Positions 19,148-32,940 of a stretch of DNA of 64,000 nt are shown piece after piece. The notes under the pieces are model-generated. The model did not search any database and was not told where the DNA came from. It was given only the letters and a program-made list of their open reading frames with translations. The position numbers were made by a program, and so were the translations under genes. Every line of letters starts with the position of its first letter. Within the stretch, counting starts at the first letter, position 1. Where the stretch lies: positions 1,302,001 to 1,366,000 of the forward strand of contig NZ_CP066802.1 in NCBI RefSeq assembly GCF_016598775.1, read 5' to 3'. The stretch comes from Actinomyces weissii. Lineage in GTDB: Bacteria; Actinomycetota; Actinomycetes; Actinomycetales; Actinomycetaceae.

Positions 19148-20000
19148 CGCGGGCTACGAGCTCGCGGGCCAGCAGGCGGTAGGCCTCCGCGCCGGAGTGG
19201 CTGGGGGCGTACACGGTGATCGGCTCGGCCGCCACGGAGGCGTCCGGGAACTTGATGGTGCGGCGGATGCAGGTGCGCAGCACCTGGTCGCCGAAGGCCT
19301 CGTCCAGGCGCTCCAGCACCTCCCGGGCGTGCAGGGTACGGGTGTCCACGATCGTGGTGAGGATCCCGTCGATCTCCAGGCGGGGGTTGAGACGGTCGCG
19401 CACCCGGTCCACGGTGTCCACGAGCAGGGCCACGCCGCGCAGCGCGAAGAACTCGGCGGCCACCGGGATGACGACGCCGTGGGCGGCGGCCAGGGCGTTG
19501 ATGGTCAGCAGGCCCAAAGAGGGCTGGCAGTCGATCAGGATGAGGTCGTAGTCGTCCAGCACGGAGCGCAGCACCCGGGCCAGGGCCTGCTCCCGGGCTA
19601 CCTCGTTGACCAGCTGGACCTCGGCGGCCGACAGGTCGATGTTGGCGGGCACAATGTCCAGGCCCGGGACGGCGGTGGGCACGATCACCTGGGTGACGTC
19701 CGGGTGGGAGTCCACCAGCAGGTTGTATATGGTCTGGTCCATCTCGTGGGCGTTGACCCCCAGCCCGGCGCTGGCCGCCCCCTGCGGGTCGAAGTCGACG
19801 ATCAGCACCTTGCGCCCGTACTCGGCGAGCGCCGCCCCCAGGTTGATGGTGGTGGTGGTCTTGCCCACGCCACCTTTCTGGTTGCACATGGCGATGATCC
19901 GCGCCGGTCCGTGGGAGCTCAGCGGAGCAGGTTCAGGGAAGTCCACCCCCTGCTCAGAGGCAGGTGCGTCTAGGAGGCCGGGCTGCACTGAGTCGTTCAC
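19134..20000 (-). CDS. parA: ParA/Soj-type chromosome-partition ATPase
   Basis: 288 residues with the deviant Walker A KGGVGKTTTTINLGA, the Walker A' VLIVDFDPQG and the Walker B LILIDCQPSLG of ParA ATPases. The start is GTG at 20000, after which come about 35 variable residues. There is no parB next to it; it heads the scpA-scpB operon, as does the second, non-origin ParA-like gene of mycobacteria. A role together with SMC-ScpAB, rather than with ParB at the origin, is inferred. Confidence 0.93.
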   Translation of the reverse strand: MNDSVQPGLLDAPASEQGVDFPEPAPLSSHGPARIIAMCNQKGGVGKTTTTINLGAALAEYGRKVLIVDFDPQGAASAGLGVNAHEMDQTIYNLLVDSHPDVTQVIVPTAVPGLDIVPANIDLSAAEVQLVNEVAREQALARVLRSVLDDYDLILIDCQPSLGLLTINALAAAHGVVIPVAAEFFALRGVALLVDTVDRVRDRLNPRLEIDGILTTIVDTRTLHAREVLERLDEAFGDQVLRTCIRRTIKFPDASVAAEPITVYAPSHSGAEAYRLLARELVARGDVA

Positions 20001-20082
20001 GTGCCCACAGTAGCCGAGACTGGTGGCACTGTGCCGGAAGGTGGCGCGCTTTCCGCTGCTGGGGCACCGGTCCTGGCAGCGC

Positions 20083-20973
20083 TCAGCCCCGGGCGCGGGG
20101 GTGGCTGGTCGCGTAGACCTCCCGCAGGTGGTCCACCGTCACCTTGGTGTAGATCTGGGTGGTGGTCACCGAGGCGTGCCCCAGCATCTCCTGGACCACC
20201 CGGACGTCGGCGCCACCAGCCAGCAGGTGGGTGGCGAAGGAGTGGCGCAGCGTGTGCGGGGACACGCGCCCGCCCGTGTCCTCCTGGCCCAGCCCGGCGT
20301 GCGCGGCCGCCGTCTGCAGCACCGCCCAGGCGGACTGGCGTGACAGCGGCCTGCCCAAGGTGTTCAGGAAGACCTGGGGAGCCCCTCGGCCCTTCATACC
20401 CAGCACCGGGCGGCCCCGCACCAGGTATGCATCCAGGGCCTCCCAGGCGAGCCGTCCCATGGGCACGATGCGCTCCTTGCGGCCCTTGCCGAACAGCCGC
20501 AGGCAGCCGCCTTCCCGGTCCAGGTCGTCAACCACCAGGCTGACGGCCTCAGAGATGCGGGCCCCGGTGGCGTACAGGAGCTCCAGCAGGGCGCGGTCCC
20601 GCAGGCTCACCGGGGAGTCGTCCGGGCTGGCGGCCTCCAGGAGCCGGGTGACCTCCTCCACGGCCAGGGCCTTGGGCAGACGCCTGCCCACCTGAGGCGG
20701 GTGCACGGCCGCGGAAGGGTCCGCCTGCGTGTCCCCCTCTGCCAGGAGGAAGCGGTGCCAGCCCCGCACTGCGGTGATGGCGCGCGACGCGGAGGAGGCA
20801 GCCAGCACCCGGCCGCCGTCGGTGCCGGTGCGCAGGGCCTCCAGGAAGGAGGTGACGTCACCCTCCCCCGCCAGGCCGGGCTCGCTCACGCCGCGGGAGC
20901 GCAGGTGCGTGCAGTAGCGACGCAGGTCCCGCTCATAGGCGCCCAGGGTGTTGGGGCTCAGCCCCCGCTCCAC
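20083..20973 (-). CDS. xerD: Tyrosine recombinase XerD
   Basis: Site-specific recombinase that resolves chromosome dimers at dif. Catalytic residues are visible: Arg in ATGARISEA, Lys in [22 protein letters not shown] (His and Arg), [12 protein letters not shown] (His and the nucleophile Tyr). The only usual start codon (GTG at 20973) falls inside the N-terminal core-binding helix. The same frame continues upstream as [13 protein letters not shown], which belongs to the domain, yet offers no ATG, GTG or TTG before a stop within secG. The real start may be a CTG (at about 21009) or another unusual codon. Confidence 0.92.
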   Translation of the reverse strand: MERGLSPNTLGAYERDLRRYCTHLRSRGVSEPGLAGEGDVTSFLEALRTGTDGGRVLAASSASRAITAVRGWHRFLLAEGDTQADPSAAVHPPQVGRRLPKALAVEEVTRLLEAASPDDSPVSLRDRALLELLYATGARISEAVSLVVDDLDREGGCLRLFGKGRKERIVPMGRLAWEALDAYLVRGRPVLGMKGRGAPQVFLNTLGRPLSRQSAWAVLQTAAAHAGLGQEDTGGRVSPHTLRHSFATHLLAGGADVRVVQEMLGHASVTTTQIYTKVTVDHLREVYATSHPRARG

Positions 20974-21067
20974 CCGCAGGTGCGCAAGATATCCCCGCAG
21001 TGAGCGCTCCAGGGCGTCACCACGGGGATCGTGCGGGGGCCTGTCAGCGGCCGTATCCGTCTCCGGC

Positions 21068-21310
21068 TCAGACGAAACGGGCCAGCAGGCCCAGGCCCAC
21101 GATGGTGGCTGACCAGAGCAGAACCACCCCGACGGTGATGCGGTTCAGGTTCCGCTCGGCCACCCCGGATGAGCCTGCCGAGGAGGAGATGCCTCCACCG
21201 AACATGTCGGAAAGGCCGCCGCCCTTCCCCTTGTGCAGGAGGATCGTCATGATCAGGAAGAAGCTCGACAGCACGAGCAGCACCTGGAGGATGATTCGCA
21301 GAACGTCCAC
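21068..21310 (-). CDS. secG: Preprotein translocase subunit SecG
   Basis: 80 residues with two membrane helices (about 1-22 and 56-76) joined by a Gly/Ser-rich loop ([13 protein letters not shown]), the standard SecG layout. It assists SecYE. It is downstream of tpiA on the same strand, the usual actinobacterial gap-pgk-tpi-secG order, though a strong hairpin separates it from tpiA. Confidence 0.95.
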   Translation of the reverse strand: MDVLRIILQVLLVLSSFFLIMTILLHKGKGGGLSDMFGGGISSSAGSSGVAERNLNRITVGVVLLWSATIVGLGLLARFV

Positions 21311-21396
21311 TGGACGGTCCCTTCCTTACCGGGATTGGGTTTCTGGCTGCGGGCAGCAGCCGCTGCCTACGAGGCTGATCATAGCCAAGAACAGGC

Positions 21397-21437
21397 GTGG
21401 TGCCCGTAACCCCTACGTGTGAGGTTACGGGCACCAC
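21397..21437 (-). terminator. Strong hairpin between tpiA and secG
   Basis: 15-bp perfect stem (GTGGTGCCCGTAACC and complement) with an 11-base loop and TGTTCTT just beyond on the minus strand. It probably ends or attenuates the glycolytic operon before secG. Confidence 0.7.
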
Positions 21438-21526
21438 AGCCCATTGCCTGCCATGCTACCAGCCTTTACCAGCTTCTGCGGGCGCGGTCTGCCGGACCGC
21501 AGCGCTGGTCGGGGCCGACGTCCGGG

Positions 21527-22306
21527 TCAGGCGTAGAAGCGGCACATCTCCGCGAAGGAGTCGGCCTTCAGCGAGGCCCCACCGATCAGGGCGCCGTCGA
21601 TGTCGGCCTGGGCCATGAGCTCCTTGATGTTGCCGGGCTTGGCGGAACCGCCGTAGAGCACCCGGGTGGCCTCAGCGGTGGCCTGCCCGTAGTCCTCCAG
21701 GAGGGCCGCACGGATGGCGCCGCAGACCTCCTGGGCGTCGTCGGCGGTGGCGGTCTCGCCGGTGCCGATGGCCCAGATGGGCTCGTAGGCGATGACGATC
21801 TTGGCGACGTCCTCGGCGCTCCAGCCCTTGAGGGCGGCGCGGATCTGCCCGAGCACGAAGTCCACGTGGGTGCCCGCCTTGCGGACCTCCAGGGCCTCGC
21901 CGCAGCACAGGATCGGCGTCATGCCGGCGTCCAGCACCTTGCGGGCCTTGGCGCCGACCAGCTCGTCGGACTCGTTGTGGTACTCGCGGCGCTCGGAGTG
22001 GCCCATGACCACGTAGCTGCAGCCGAGCCTGGTGAGCATGGCGGTGGAGACCTCACCGGTGTAGGCGCCGTTGTCGTGGACCGACACGTCCTGGGCGCCG
22101 TACTTGATGCCCAGCTCGTCGGCCTCGACGATGGTCTGCACGGTGCGGATGTCCGTGAAGGGAGGGATGACCAGGACCTCGCACTTGGAGTAGTCGTGGC
22201 CGTGGTCCTTCAGCTCCAGGGCCAGGCCCTGGACGAGGTGGTTGGCCTCCAGGTGGTCGAGGTTCATCTTCCAGTTGCCCGCCATCAGCGGGGTGCGGTT
22301 GCTCAT
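21527..22306 (-). CDS. tpiA: Triosephosphate isomerase
   Basis: 259 residues. NWKMN (Asn/Lys of the active site) near the start, GHSERR with the catalytic His, [11 protein letters not shown] with the catalytic Glu, and the phosphate loop YGGSAKPGN. It interconverts dihydroxyacetone-P and glyceraldehyde-3-P. It starts 5 bp after the pgk stop. Confidence 0.98.
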   Translation of the reverse strand: MSNRTPLMAGNWKMNLDHLEANHLVQGLALELKDHGHDYSKCEVLVIPPFTDIRTVQTIVEADELGIKYGAQDVSVHDNGAYTGEVSTAMLTRLGCSYVVMGHSERREYHNESDELVGAKARKVLDAGMTPILCCGEALEVRKAGTHVDFVLGQIRAALKGWSAEDVAKIVIAYEPIWAIGTGETATADDAQEVCGAIRAALLEDYGQATAEATRVLYGGSAKPGNIKELMAQADIDGALIGGASLKADSFAEMCRFYA

Positions 22307-22311
22307 GTGTT

Positions 22312-23505
22312 TCAGCCTTCCAGTACGGAGATGCCGGGCAGAACCTTGCCCTCAAGGAGCTCGAGGGAGGCGCCGCCGCCGGTGGAGATGTGGGAGAAGG
22401 TGGACTCGTCAAAGCCCAGGGTGCGCACGGCGGCGGCAGAGTCGCCACCACCGATCACGGAGAAGGCCGCGGACTCGGAGATGGCCTGGGCCACGGCCTT
22501 GGTGCCCGAGGCGAAGGCCTCGAACTCGAAGACGCCCATGGGGCCGTTCCACACCACGGTCTTGGAGGTGGCGATCGCCTCGGCGTAGAGCCTGGCGGTC
22601 TTGGGGCCGATGTCCAGGCCCATCTGGTCGGCCGGGATGGAGTCGGCGTCCACGATGGTGGCGGGGGCGTCCGCCTTGAACTCGGGGGCGACGACGACGT
22701 CCACGGGCACCAGCAGCTCGACGCCGTTGGCCTTGGCGGTGGCCAGGTACTCCTTGACGGTGTCGACCTGGTCCTTCTCCAGCAGGGAGGTGCCCACCTC
22801 ATAGCCCTGGGCGGCGAGGAAGGTGAAGCCCATGCCTCCGCCGATGAGCAGGCGGTCGGCCTTGCCCAGCAGGTTGGCGATCACGCCGAGCTTGTCCGAG
22901 ACCTTGGAGCCGCCCAGCACCACGGTGTAGGGGCGCTCGGGGTCGTTGACGGCCTTGGAAAGGGACTCGATCTCCTTACCCACCAGCAGGCCCGCGGCGG
23001 AGGGCAGGATCCTGGCGACGTCGTAGACGGAGGCCTGCTTGCGGTGGACCACGCCGAAGCCGTCGGAGACGAAGACGTCAGCCAGGGCGGCCAGCTCGGC
23101 GGCGAAGGCGGCGCGCTCGGCGTCGTCCTTGCTGGTCTCAGCGGCGTTGAAGCGCACGTTCTCCAGCAGGACGATCTGCCCCTCCTGGAGGGCGGCGACG
23201 GCGGCCTTGGCGGACTCGCCGACGGTGTCGTCGGCCAGGGTGACCTGCACGCCGGTGACCTCGGCCAGGCGCTTGGCCACGGGGGCCAGCGAGTAGTCAG
23301 GGTTGACCTGGCCCTTGGGGCGGCCCAGGTGGGCGGTGATGATGACCTTGGCGCCAGCGTCCAGGAGCCTGCGCAGGGTGGGCAGGGCGGCCTGGATGCG
23401 GCCGTCGTCGGTGATGTTCTTGTCCGCGTCGAGCGGGACGTTGAAGTCGGAGCGGACGAGGACGCGCTTGCCCTTGAGGTCGCCCAGGGACTCGATGGTC
23501 TTCAT
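22312..23505 (-). CDS. pgk: Phosphoglycerate kinase
   Basis: 397 residues, normal length. [11 protein letters not shown] at the N-terminus, AHLGRPKG, the hinge and nucleotide region ([20 protein letters not shown]), and the closing GGGDSAAAV with [13 protein letters not shown]. It transfers phosphate from 1,3-bisphosphoglycerate to ADP. It lies between gap and tpiA. Confidence 0.98.
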   Translation of the reverse strand: MKTIESLGDLKGKRVLVRSDFNVPLDADKNITDDGRIQAALPTLRRLLDAGAKVIITAHLGRPKGQVNPDYSLAPVAKRLAEVTGVQVTLADDTVGESAKAAVAALQEGQIVLLENVRFNAAETSKDDAERAAFAAELAALADVFVSDGFGVVHRKQASVYDVARILPSAAGLLVGKEIESLSKAVNDPERPYTVVLGGSKVSDKLGVIANLLGKADRLLIGGGMGFTFLAAQGYEVGTSLLEKDQVDTVKEYLATAKANGVELLVPVDVVVAPEFKADAPATIVDADSIPADQMGLDIGPKTARLYAEAIATSKTVVWNGPMGVFEFEAFASGTKAVAQAISESAAFSVIGGGDSAAAVRTLGFDESTFSHISTGGGASLELLEGKVLPGISVLEG

Positions 23506-23570
23506 AGAACCTCTTATCAGTCGTGGTTGGGTGGGAGGGAGGTCTCAGCGTGGGCCGCCTGGTACGGGCG

Positions 23571-23604
23571 ACGCCCGCGCACGCCAGGAGGTGTGCGCGG
23601 GCGT
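23571..23604 (-). terminator. Hairpin between gap and pgk
   Basis: 12-bp inverted repeat (ACGCCCGCGCAC and complement) with a 10-base loop in the 137-bp gap-pgk spacer. There is no U-run, so it may be a processing or attenuation hairpin rather than a full terminator. Confidence 0.5.
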
Positions 23605-23642
23605 CGTCGTCAGCGGCTCATCTTGTGAGCGTCAGCCTTGGC

Positions 23643-24830
<1,188 letters not shown>

Positions 24831-24880
24831 CTAGCCGCCCCTGTGCCCCGGCGGATTGCCCAAAGGTCCCAGGATCAGGG

Positions 24881-25861
24881 TCACAGGTCGAGCATGTCCT
24901 GGGTCAGGACCGACTCGGTGTCCGGTACCCCCAGCTCGTGGGCGCGCTTGTCCGCCATCGCCAGGAGACGGCGGATACGGCCTGCCACGGCATCCTTGGT
25001 CAGCTGGGGCTCAGAGAGCTGGCCCAGCTCCTCCAGGCTGGCCTCCTTGTGCTCCATGCGCAGGCGCCCGGCCTGCACCAGGTGCTCGGGCACGTCCTCG
25101 CCCAGGATCTCGAAGGCCCGCTCCACACGCGCCCCGGAGGCCACGGCGGCCCGGGCGGAGCGGCGCAGGTTGGCGTCGTCGAAGTTGGCCAGGCGGTTCG
25201 CGGTGCCCCGCACCTCCCGCCGCTCCCGCCGCTGCCCCCAGGCCCGGTTGGCGACCAGGGCCCCCATACGGTCCAGCAGCACACCGATCGCCTCGCCGTC
25301 GCGCACCACCACGCGGTCGGTGCCCCGCACCTCCTTGGACTTGGCGATAACCTCAAAACGGCGGGCGGCACCCACCAGCGCCAGGGCAGCCTCGCTGCCC
25401 GGGCAGGTGACCTCCAGGGCGGAGGAGCGCCCCGGCTCCGTCAGGGAGCCCCGCGCCAGGAAGGCCCCCCTCCAGGCAGCTCCGGCACAGCGCCGCCCCC
25501 CGCGCACCACGGCCACGGGCATGCCCCGCACCGGGTGGCCGTGGCCGTCCACCAGCCCCACCAGCCGCGCCAGCTCGCGGCCCCGGTCAGCCACCCGCAC
25601 CTGGTAGCGCGGGCCCCGCTGCAGGGAGCCGGCCTCGATCGAGATCACCTCGCAGTCCACCGCGTACAGCTCCTTGAGCGAGCCCACCAGGCGGTTGACG
25701 CTGGCGGCGTGGTCCAGCTCGGCCTCCACCACGATCCGCCCGGAGACGATATGCAGACCGCCCGCGAAACGCAGGATGGCGGCCACCTCCGCCCGGCGCT
25801 GCTCCGCGGTGTCGCCGGTGAGGCGGGCGAGCTCGTCCTTGACGGACGTGGTCAGTGACAT
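24881..25861 (-). CDS. whiA: DNA-binding regulator WhiA
   Basis: The start at 25861 ([14 protein letters not shown]) has AGGAGG 7 bases upstream. 326 residues. The N-terminal LAGLIDADG-like domain ([14 protein letters not shown] ... [13 protein letters not shown]) is followed by the C-terminal helix-turn-helix ([28 protein letters not shown]). In Streptomyces, WhiA controls sporulation with WhiB. In non-sporulating actinobacteria it is still conserved, probably in cell division. It is 77 bp behind yvcK. Confidence 0.96.
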   Translation of the reverse strand: MSLTTSVKDELARLTGDTAEQRRAEVAAILRFAGGLHIVSGRIVVEAELDHAASVNRLVGSLKELYAVDCEVISIEAGSLQRGPRYQVRVADRGRELARLVGLVDGHGHPVRGMPVAVVRGGRRCAGAAWRGAFLARGSLTEPGRSSALEVTCPGSEAALALVGAARRFEVIAKSKEVRGTDRVVVRDGEAIGVLLDRMGALVANRAWGQRRERREVRGTANRLANFDDANLRRSARAAVASGARVERAFEILGEDVPEHLVQAGRLRMEHKEASLEELGQLSEPQLTKDAVAGRIRRLLAMADKRAHELGVPDTESVLTQDMLDL

Positions 25862-25938
25862 GTGGCTCCTCCTGGATCCGGGTGGCACCGGGACCCGGTG
25901 CACTGGGCTCTGTGCGTCAGCTCGCTGCTCACAGCCTC

Positions 25939-26946
25939 TCACAGGTGGGCACGGGTGCCCACGTCACCCACGAAGCCGTCAAAGGCGTCCCGCAGGGCGG
26001 CGGCGAGCCGCAGCGGGTCGTGGTTGCAGCTCGCCTGGCCGGTGCGGACCTGCCGCAGCACCAGGGTAGCCCCCAGCTCCGCGGCCACGGACTCCAGCTG
26101 GTCCAGGTCGTCCACCGCAGAGGGGTCCGCCAGCACCACGTCCAGCCGCAGGCCCGGGGCGTACTCGGCCAGCACCCGCAGGTGGTCGGCCGCGTTCATG
26201 CCATCGGTCTCGCCGTCCTGGGTGGTCAGGTTCATGATGACCGCCCTGCGCGCCCGGGTGCGCAAGATGGCCTCCCGCATGGCGGGCAGGATCACGTGCG
26301 GCAGCACGGAGGTGTACCAGGACCCGGGCCCCAGCACCACCCACTCGGCCTCATCGATAGCGGACACCGCGAGCGGGTGGGCGTCGGCGTCGCGCGGCTC
26401 CACGCAGACCCGCTCCATACGGCCCCGCGTCCTGGCCACGGCCACCTGCCCACGCACGTGCTGGGTCACCCCCCGGACCGGGTCCACTATGTCCGCCTCG
26501 ATCACCAGCGGGCAGGGGCTCATGGGCACGACCCGGCCGTGCACGCCCAGCAGCCGCCCCACCCAGGCCAGCCCCTCCACCTCGTCGTCCAGGAGCTGCC
26601 ACAGCGCCAGGATCAGCAGGTTACCCAGGGCGTGGTTGTCCAGCTCGCCGGAGCCGTGGAAACGGTGCTGCAGCACGTCCCGCCAGGTCAGGCCCCACTC
26701 CGAGTCGTCGGTGAGCGCCGCCAGGGCCATGCGCAGGTCCCCCGGGGGCAGGCAGTCGAAGTCCTGACGCAGCCTGCCGGACGAGCCGCCGTCGTCAGCC
26801 ACGGTGACCACGGCGGTGATCCGGTGGGTCAGGTGCCGCAGGGCCCGCAGGGTGGAGGACAGACCGTGACCGCCACCCAGGGCCACGACCTTCGGCCCCT
26901 CCTCACCCCGCCGAGGCCAGCCCGCCGGGTCCAGTGTGGTGCCCAT
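25939..26946 (-). CDS. yvcK: Gluconeogenesis factor YvcK/CofD-like protein
   Basis: 335 residues with [17 protein letters not shown] and [12 protein letters not shown], the two nucleotide/phosphate-binding signatures of the CofD-like YvcK group, plus [10 protein letters not shown]. These proteins bind UDP-sugars and affect cell-wall growth and carbon use. They are related to, but distinct from, the F420-synthesis transferase CofD. It starts 6 bp after the rapZ stop, so the rapZ-yvcK-whiA order is intact. Confidence 0.95.
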   Translation of the reverse strand: MGTTLDPAGWPRRGEEGPKVVALGGGHGLSSTLRALRHLTHRITAVVTVADDGGSSGRLRQDFDCLPPGDLRMALAALTDDSEWGLTWRDVLQHRFHGSGELDNHALGNLLILALWQLLDDEVEGLAWVGRLLGVHGRVVPMSPCPLVIEADIVDPVRGVTQHVRGQVAVARTRGRMERVCVEPRDADAHPLAVSAIDEAEWVVLGPGSWYTSVLPHVILPAMREAILRTRARRAVIMNLTTQDGETDGMNAADHLRVLAEYAPGLRLDVVLADPSAVDDLDQLESVAAELGATLVLRQVRTGQASCNHDPLRLAAALRDAFDGFVGDVGTRAHL

Positions 26947-26952
26947 ACTGCC

Positions 26953-27915
26953 TCACTCCCGGCCCAGGTCCCGGTGGTTGGTGGTGACAGCGAAGCCCGC
27001 CTCCCGCAGGAAACGGCTGACCCGCTCCGCCGAGGCCACCGAACGGTGCTTACCTCCCGTGCAGCCGAAGGCGATGGTCACGTGCGACTTGAGCTCGTGG
27101 ACATAGCTGGGCAGCGCCCCGGCCAGCAGCCTGGCGTAGCCGTCCACGAAGGCCGCCGCCCCCTCCTGGGCGAAGACGTACTCGGCCACCGGCCCGTCGC
27201 GGCCCGTCAGGTGCCGCAGCTCGGAGACCCAGTAGGGGTTGGCGATGAACCGCAGGTCCGCCACGTGGTCGGCGTCCAGCGGGATGCCGTACTTGAAGCC
27301 GAAGCTCATGACGTGGACCTTCAGGGCCAGGTCGGACTCGGTGGCCACCAGCTCCCGCACCCGGCGCGCCAGGCCGTGCACGGACAGCTGGGTGGTGTCG
27401 ATCATGTAGTCGGCCATGCCCGCCACCGCGGACATGAGGGTGCGCTCGTGGCGGATGCCCTCCAGCACCGAGTCCGTGCCCTGCAGGGGGTGAGGGCGGC
27501 GGGAGGACTCGAAGCGCCGCACCAGCTCCGCGTCAGAGGCGTCCATGAAGATGACCCGCAGGTTCACCTGGGACTCGCGCAGCTCGCGCACGTACTTCAT
27601 GAGCTCGGCGAAGAAGCTGCGGGAACGCACGTCCACCACCGCCGCCAGCCGGTGCACGCCCGCGCCCACCGTGGTCATCATCCCGGCCAGGGCGGGCAGC
27701 AGCTGGGGCGGCAGGTTGTCCACCACGTACCAGTCCAGGTCCTCCAGGGCGTTGGCAGCCCGCGACCGCCCGGCCCCTGACATGCCGGTAATGATGATCA
27801 TCTCCGGCCGGACAGCAGGCGGCACCGGGGGGCACTCCTCGTCCAGCTCGGGGATCTCGATAGGAACGGTGTCTTCGGGCCGCCGGGGCGGCTGCGGCGG
27901 GTCCTGGGGGTCCAT
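26953..27915 (-). CDS. rapZ: RNase adapter / nucleotide-binding protein RapZ
   Basis: I start it at the ATG at 27915 (MDPQDPPQPP), giving 320 residues. The frame is open to 28032 and the start is uncertain, because no clear Shine-Dalgarno marks any candidate. Walker A GMSGAGRSRAANAL, DNLPPQLLPAL, YMIDTT and the C-terminal FGCTGGKHRSV are the family marks. In E. coli RapZ steers RNase E to a small RNA for amino-sugar control; the actinobacterial role is undefined. Its Walker A has Arg in place of the usual Lys (GAGRS), as is often seen in actinobacterial members. Confidence 0.94.
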   Translation of the reverse strand: MDPQDPPQPPRRPEDTVPIEIPELDEECPPVPPAVRPEMIIITGMSGAGRSRAANALEDLDWYVVDNLPPQLLPALAGMMTTVGAGVHRLAAVVDVRSRSFFAELMKYVRELRESQVNLRVIFMDASDAELVRRFESSRRPHPLQGTDSVLEGIRHERTLMSAVAGMADYMIDTTQLSVHGLARRVRELVATESDLALKVHVMSFGFKYGIPLDADHVADLRFIANPYWVSELRHLTGRDGPVAEYVFAQEGAAAFVDGYARLLAGALPSYVHELKSHVTIAFGCTGGKHRSVASAERVSRFLREAGFAVTTNHRDLGRE

Positions 27916-28133
27916 GGCCCAAGCATGGCACGACCGCAACCAGCTGTGGGACTGCCTCTCCATTGGCTCGTTTGGTGCCCGCTGCCACGCGTCGGGCAGG
28001 CACGGGGCGGGCAGGCTGCGGGAGGGCGTCATCTCGCGACTACGTCAGCCCCCTGTAGGCGCACGTTCGTACCACCCCATCAAGGCCCGCCCGTGAGGTG
28101 GCCGCACCTACGGCGCGCGCGGCCCGGCCCCGG

Positions 28134-30022
<1,889 letters not shown>

Positions 30023-30026
<4 letters not shown>

Positions 30027-32200
30027 GCCTGCCCGTCCTTCCCGGTGGGCTCCGTGCGCGCGACCTCGGCGCCCGGCTCGCCCGAGCTGTTGAGGTGGGC
30101 CAGGACCGTGGCGGCCAGGGCCGGGCCGATGCCCTTGACCTGGGCCAGGCGCTCGGGCGAGGCAGAGCGGATCCGCTTGACCGAGCCGAGCTCGCGCAGG
30201 AGCGCCGCCTGCCGGGCCGGTCCCAACCCCGGCACCGAGTCCAGCACCGAGCGGGTCATGCCCTTGGAGCGCCTGGCCCGGTGGTGGGTGATGGCAAAAC
30301 GGTGCGACTCGTCGCGCAGGTGCTGGAGCAGGTAGAGGGCCGCGGAGCTGCGCGGCAGGACCACCGGGAACTCCTCCCCCGGGACCCACACCTCCTCCAG
30401 GCGCTTGGCCAGACCCACCAGGGGCACCTCCAGCCCGAGCTCGTCCAGGACCTCCTGGGCGGCTGCCACCTGGGGCGGGCCGCCGTCCACCACCACCAGG
30501 CTCGGGGCGTAGGAGAAGCGGCGGGCCCGGCCGGTGGCGGGGTCCACCGGGCCGGAGACGACGGGTACGCCGTCACCCTCCACGCCGACCAGCTCGGCGT
30601 CGGCCTCGCTGAGGCGCCCCTGCTCGGCCAGCAGCCGCTTGAGGCGGCGGGTGAGGACCTCACGCATGGCGGCGGTGTCGTCGGCGGCCCCCTGTCCCTG
30701 CGTGCCGTGGACGGTGAAGCGTCGGTACTCGCTCTTGCGGGGGGCGCCGTCCTCGAAGACCACCATGGAAGCCACCTGGAAGCTTCCCTGCGTGTGCGAG
30801 ACGTCGTAGCACTCGATGCGCAGCGGCGCCTCCGGCAGGTCCAGGGCCTGGGCCAGCTCCTCCAGGGCCACGGAGCGCTGGGTCAGGTCCCCGGCCCGGC
30901 GGGCCCGGTGCAGGCGCATGGCCTCCTCCGCGTTCTTGCGCACGGTCTGGGCCAGGGCGGCCTTGTCCCCCCGCCGGGGGACGCGCAGGTCCACCGCCGC
31001 GCCCCGCAGCCCCGCCAGCCAGGCGGCGGTGGCCTGCGGCTCCGGGGGCAGCACGGGCACCAGGATCTGCCTGGGCACGGCGGTGGTGGCGGTGTGGGCG
31101 ACGTCGTCGACGCTGGTGGGGGCGTGCTCCCCCGCCTGGGGGCGGCGCTGCTGGGTGCCCCCGGTCCGGGGCGCCGGGGCGGACGGGGCCCGCTTGCCGA
31201 CCCCCAGGGTGGTGGTGGGGCCGGAGGCGGCCGGGGCGGGCAGGGCGTCGTCCTCCGGGCTGACCAGGTCCCCGTAGACCTGCTCCAGGAGCTTGCCGAC
31301 CAGCTCGGAGTCGGTGAGCTCCTCCACCAGCTCCACCACCCAGCCGCGCTGGCCCCGGATGCGCCCGCCCCGCACGTGGAAGACCTGCACGGAGGCCTCC
31401 AGCTCGTCGCGCACCAGGGCGAACACGTCGGCGTCGGTGGCGTCCGGCAGGACGACGGCGTTGCGCTCCACCACCTTGCGCAGGGCGTTGGCGTCGTCGC
31501 GCAGGCGGGCGGCCTTCTCAAAGTCCAGGGCGGCGGCCGCGGCCCGCATCTGGGCCTCGAGCTCACGCAGGTAGGGGCCGGTGCGCCCGGCCATGAAGGC
31601 GCACAGGTCCTCGGCCAGGGCCCGGTGCTCCTCGGGGGTCACGCGGCCTACGCAGGGGGCGGCGCAGCGGTCGATGTAGCCGAGCAGGCAGGGGCGGCCG
31701 GAGGCCTGGGCGCGGCGCAGCACCCCGGGCGAGCAGCTGCGCACCGGGAAGACCCGCTGCAGCTGCTCCATGGTCTCGCGGATGGACCAAACCTGGGGGT
31801 AGGGCCCGAAGTAGCGGGTGCCCGCGCGCCGGGCCCCCCGCACCACCTGTACGCGCGGCAGCTGCTCCCCCATGGTCACGGCCAGGTAGGGGTAGGACTT
31901 GTCGTCCTTGTACATGACGTTGAAGCGGGGGTTGAACTCCTTGATCCAGGAGTACTCCAGGGACAGGGACTCCACCTCGGTCTCCACCACCGTCCACTCG
32001 ACGGCGCAGGCGGTGGTGACCATCTTCTGGGTGCGGGGGTGCAGGGCCGCGAGGTCCTGGAAGTAGCTGGACAGCCGCTGACGCAGGTTCTTGGCCTTGC
32101 CCACGTAGATGACGCGGCCCTCCGCGTCCAGGAAGCGGTACACCCCCGGCGAGGTAGGGATCTCCCCGGACGCGGGACGGTAGGTGGAGGGATCGGCCAT
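30023..32200 (-). CDS. uvrC: Excinuclease ABC subunit C
   Basis: 725 residues. The GIY-YIG nuclease (GVYRFLDAEGRVIYVGKAKNLRQRL) makes the 3' cut. A UVR motif (LDFEKAARLRDDANAL) binds UvrB, and the RNase-H-like domain (VVVDGGPPQVAAAQEVL) makes the 5' cut. Tandem helix-hairpin-helices (LDSVPGLGPARQAALLREL, VKGIGPALAATV) finish it. It is longer than average because of a Pro/Ala/Thr-rich insertion of about 70 residues around 315-385. It overlaps the PTS scar by 4 bp. It is near rapZ-yvcK-whiA as in other actinobacteria, separated here by the glycosidase locus. Confidence 0.97.
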
Positions 32201-32496
32201 GCGCGTGAGCCTAACGGCTGCGCGGTGGCGGGCAAGCGGGTGGGTGGTCCGCCGGGAGCCGGGCCTGGGGAGCGCGGCTCCGGGTAGGCGGCACGGGCGG
32301 GAGTGCTGCGGCGGGGCTGGCGGGGGTTATCGGCGCAATTGTGTGTGCGTGATCGGGGTTCTTCGTTGAGGTAGTGGGGGGAAGGTCGGGGTTGATCGGG
32401 TCAGGGCATGATTTAGCGTGCCTCGCCCTACCAGGCCGCGTTGTGTGACGCGGCTGCCAGATGACTCGCGACGGCTACCCCACGGCTACCCCAGCG

Positions 32497-32940
32497 CCGG
32501 ACACCCACGCTTGGGGGTGCAAGGACTGTGGGGCCTCGAGCACCCCGGGCCGCCGCGACCACGCCCAGGAGTCCCCCGCGCCCCGGGCAGGTAGAAGACC
32601 TAACCGTCTTCCTGCGCTGGGCGACCGGCCCCCACAGCCAGGCCCAGGCCGCCGGTGGTAGCGACAGGGCCTTTGGCCGCCGCAGCCCCTGGTGCTTGCA
32701 CATCCCCGCGCCCAAGCCGCCCGTCACCGGTGAGGCGTACTCCCAGGTCTTTATCGACGCTCTGTGGCCGGGCTGCTGGGTGCTGCTGGTGACCCCAGCC
32801 CGACCCACGTGATCGCCTGGCAGCAGGCCGCCTCCGAGAACGCCGCCGCCTACCAGGCGCTGCTGGCAGACCTGGCCCCACCCGACCTGGCCACCACCCA
32901 CGGCACCCTAGGCGCGCTCAAGGCCATCACCACCACCTGG
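32497..32940 (+). pseudogene. IS1249-like transposase, frameshifted N-terminal and central remnant
   Basis: Three frames together read like an IS1249-type transposase. They are a zinc-ribbon half GCKDCGASST (about 32515), then DLTVFLRWATGPHSQAQA and PPVTGEAYSQVFIDALW, then THVIAWQQAASENAAAYQALLADL and GALKAITTTWP. At least two frameshifts separate them, and the following catalytic and C-terminal parts are absent. At 32936 it passes into the long repeat (copy B). Bases 32201-32496 upstream hold nothing I recognise. Confidence 0.75.

Noticed and set aside
19985..20000. Possible parS site at the parA start (TTCACGTG)
   Set aside because: Only the central eight bases fit the 16-bp parS palindrome (TGTTTCACGTGAAACA), and no parB is near.
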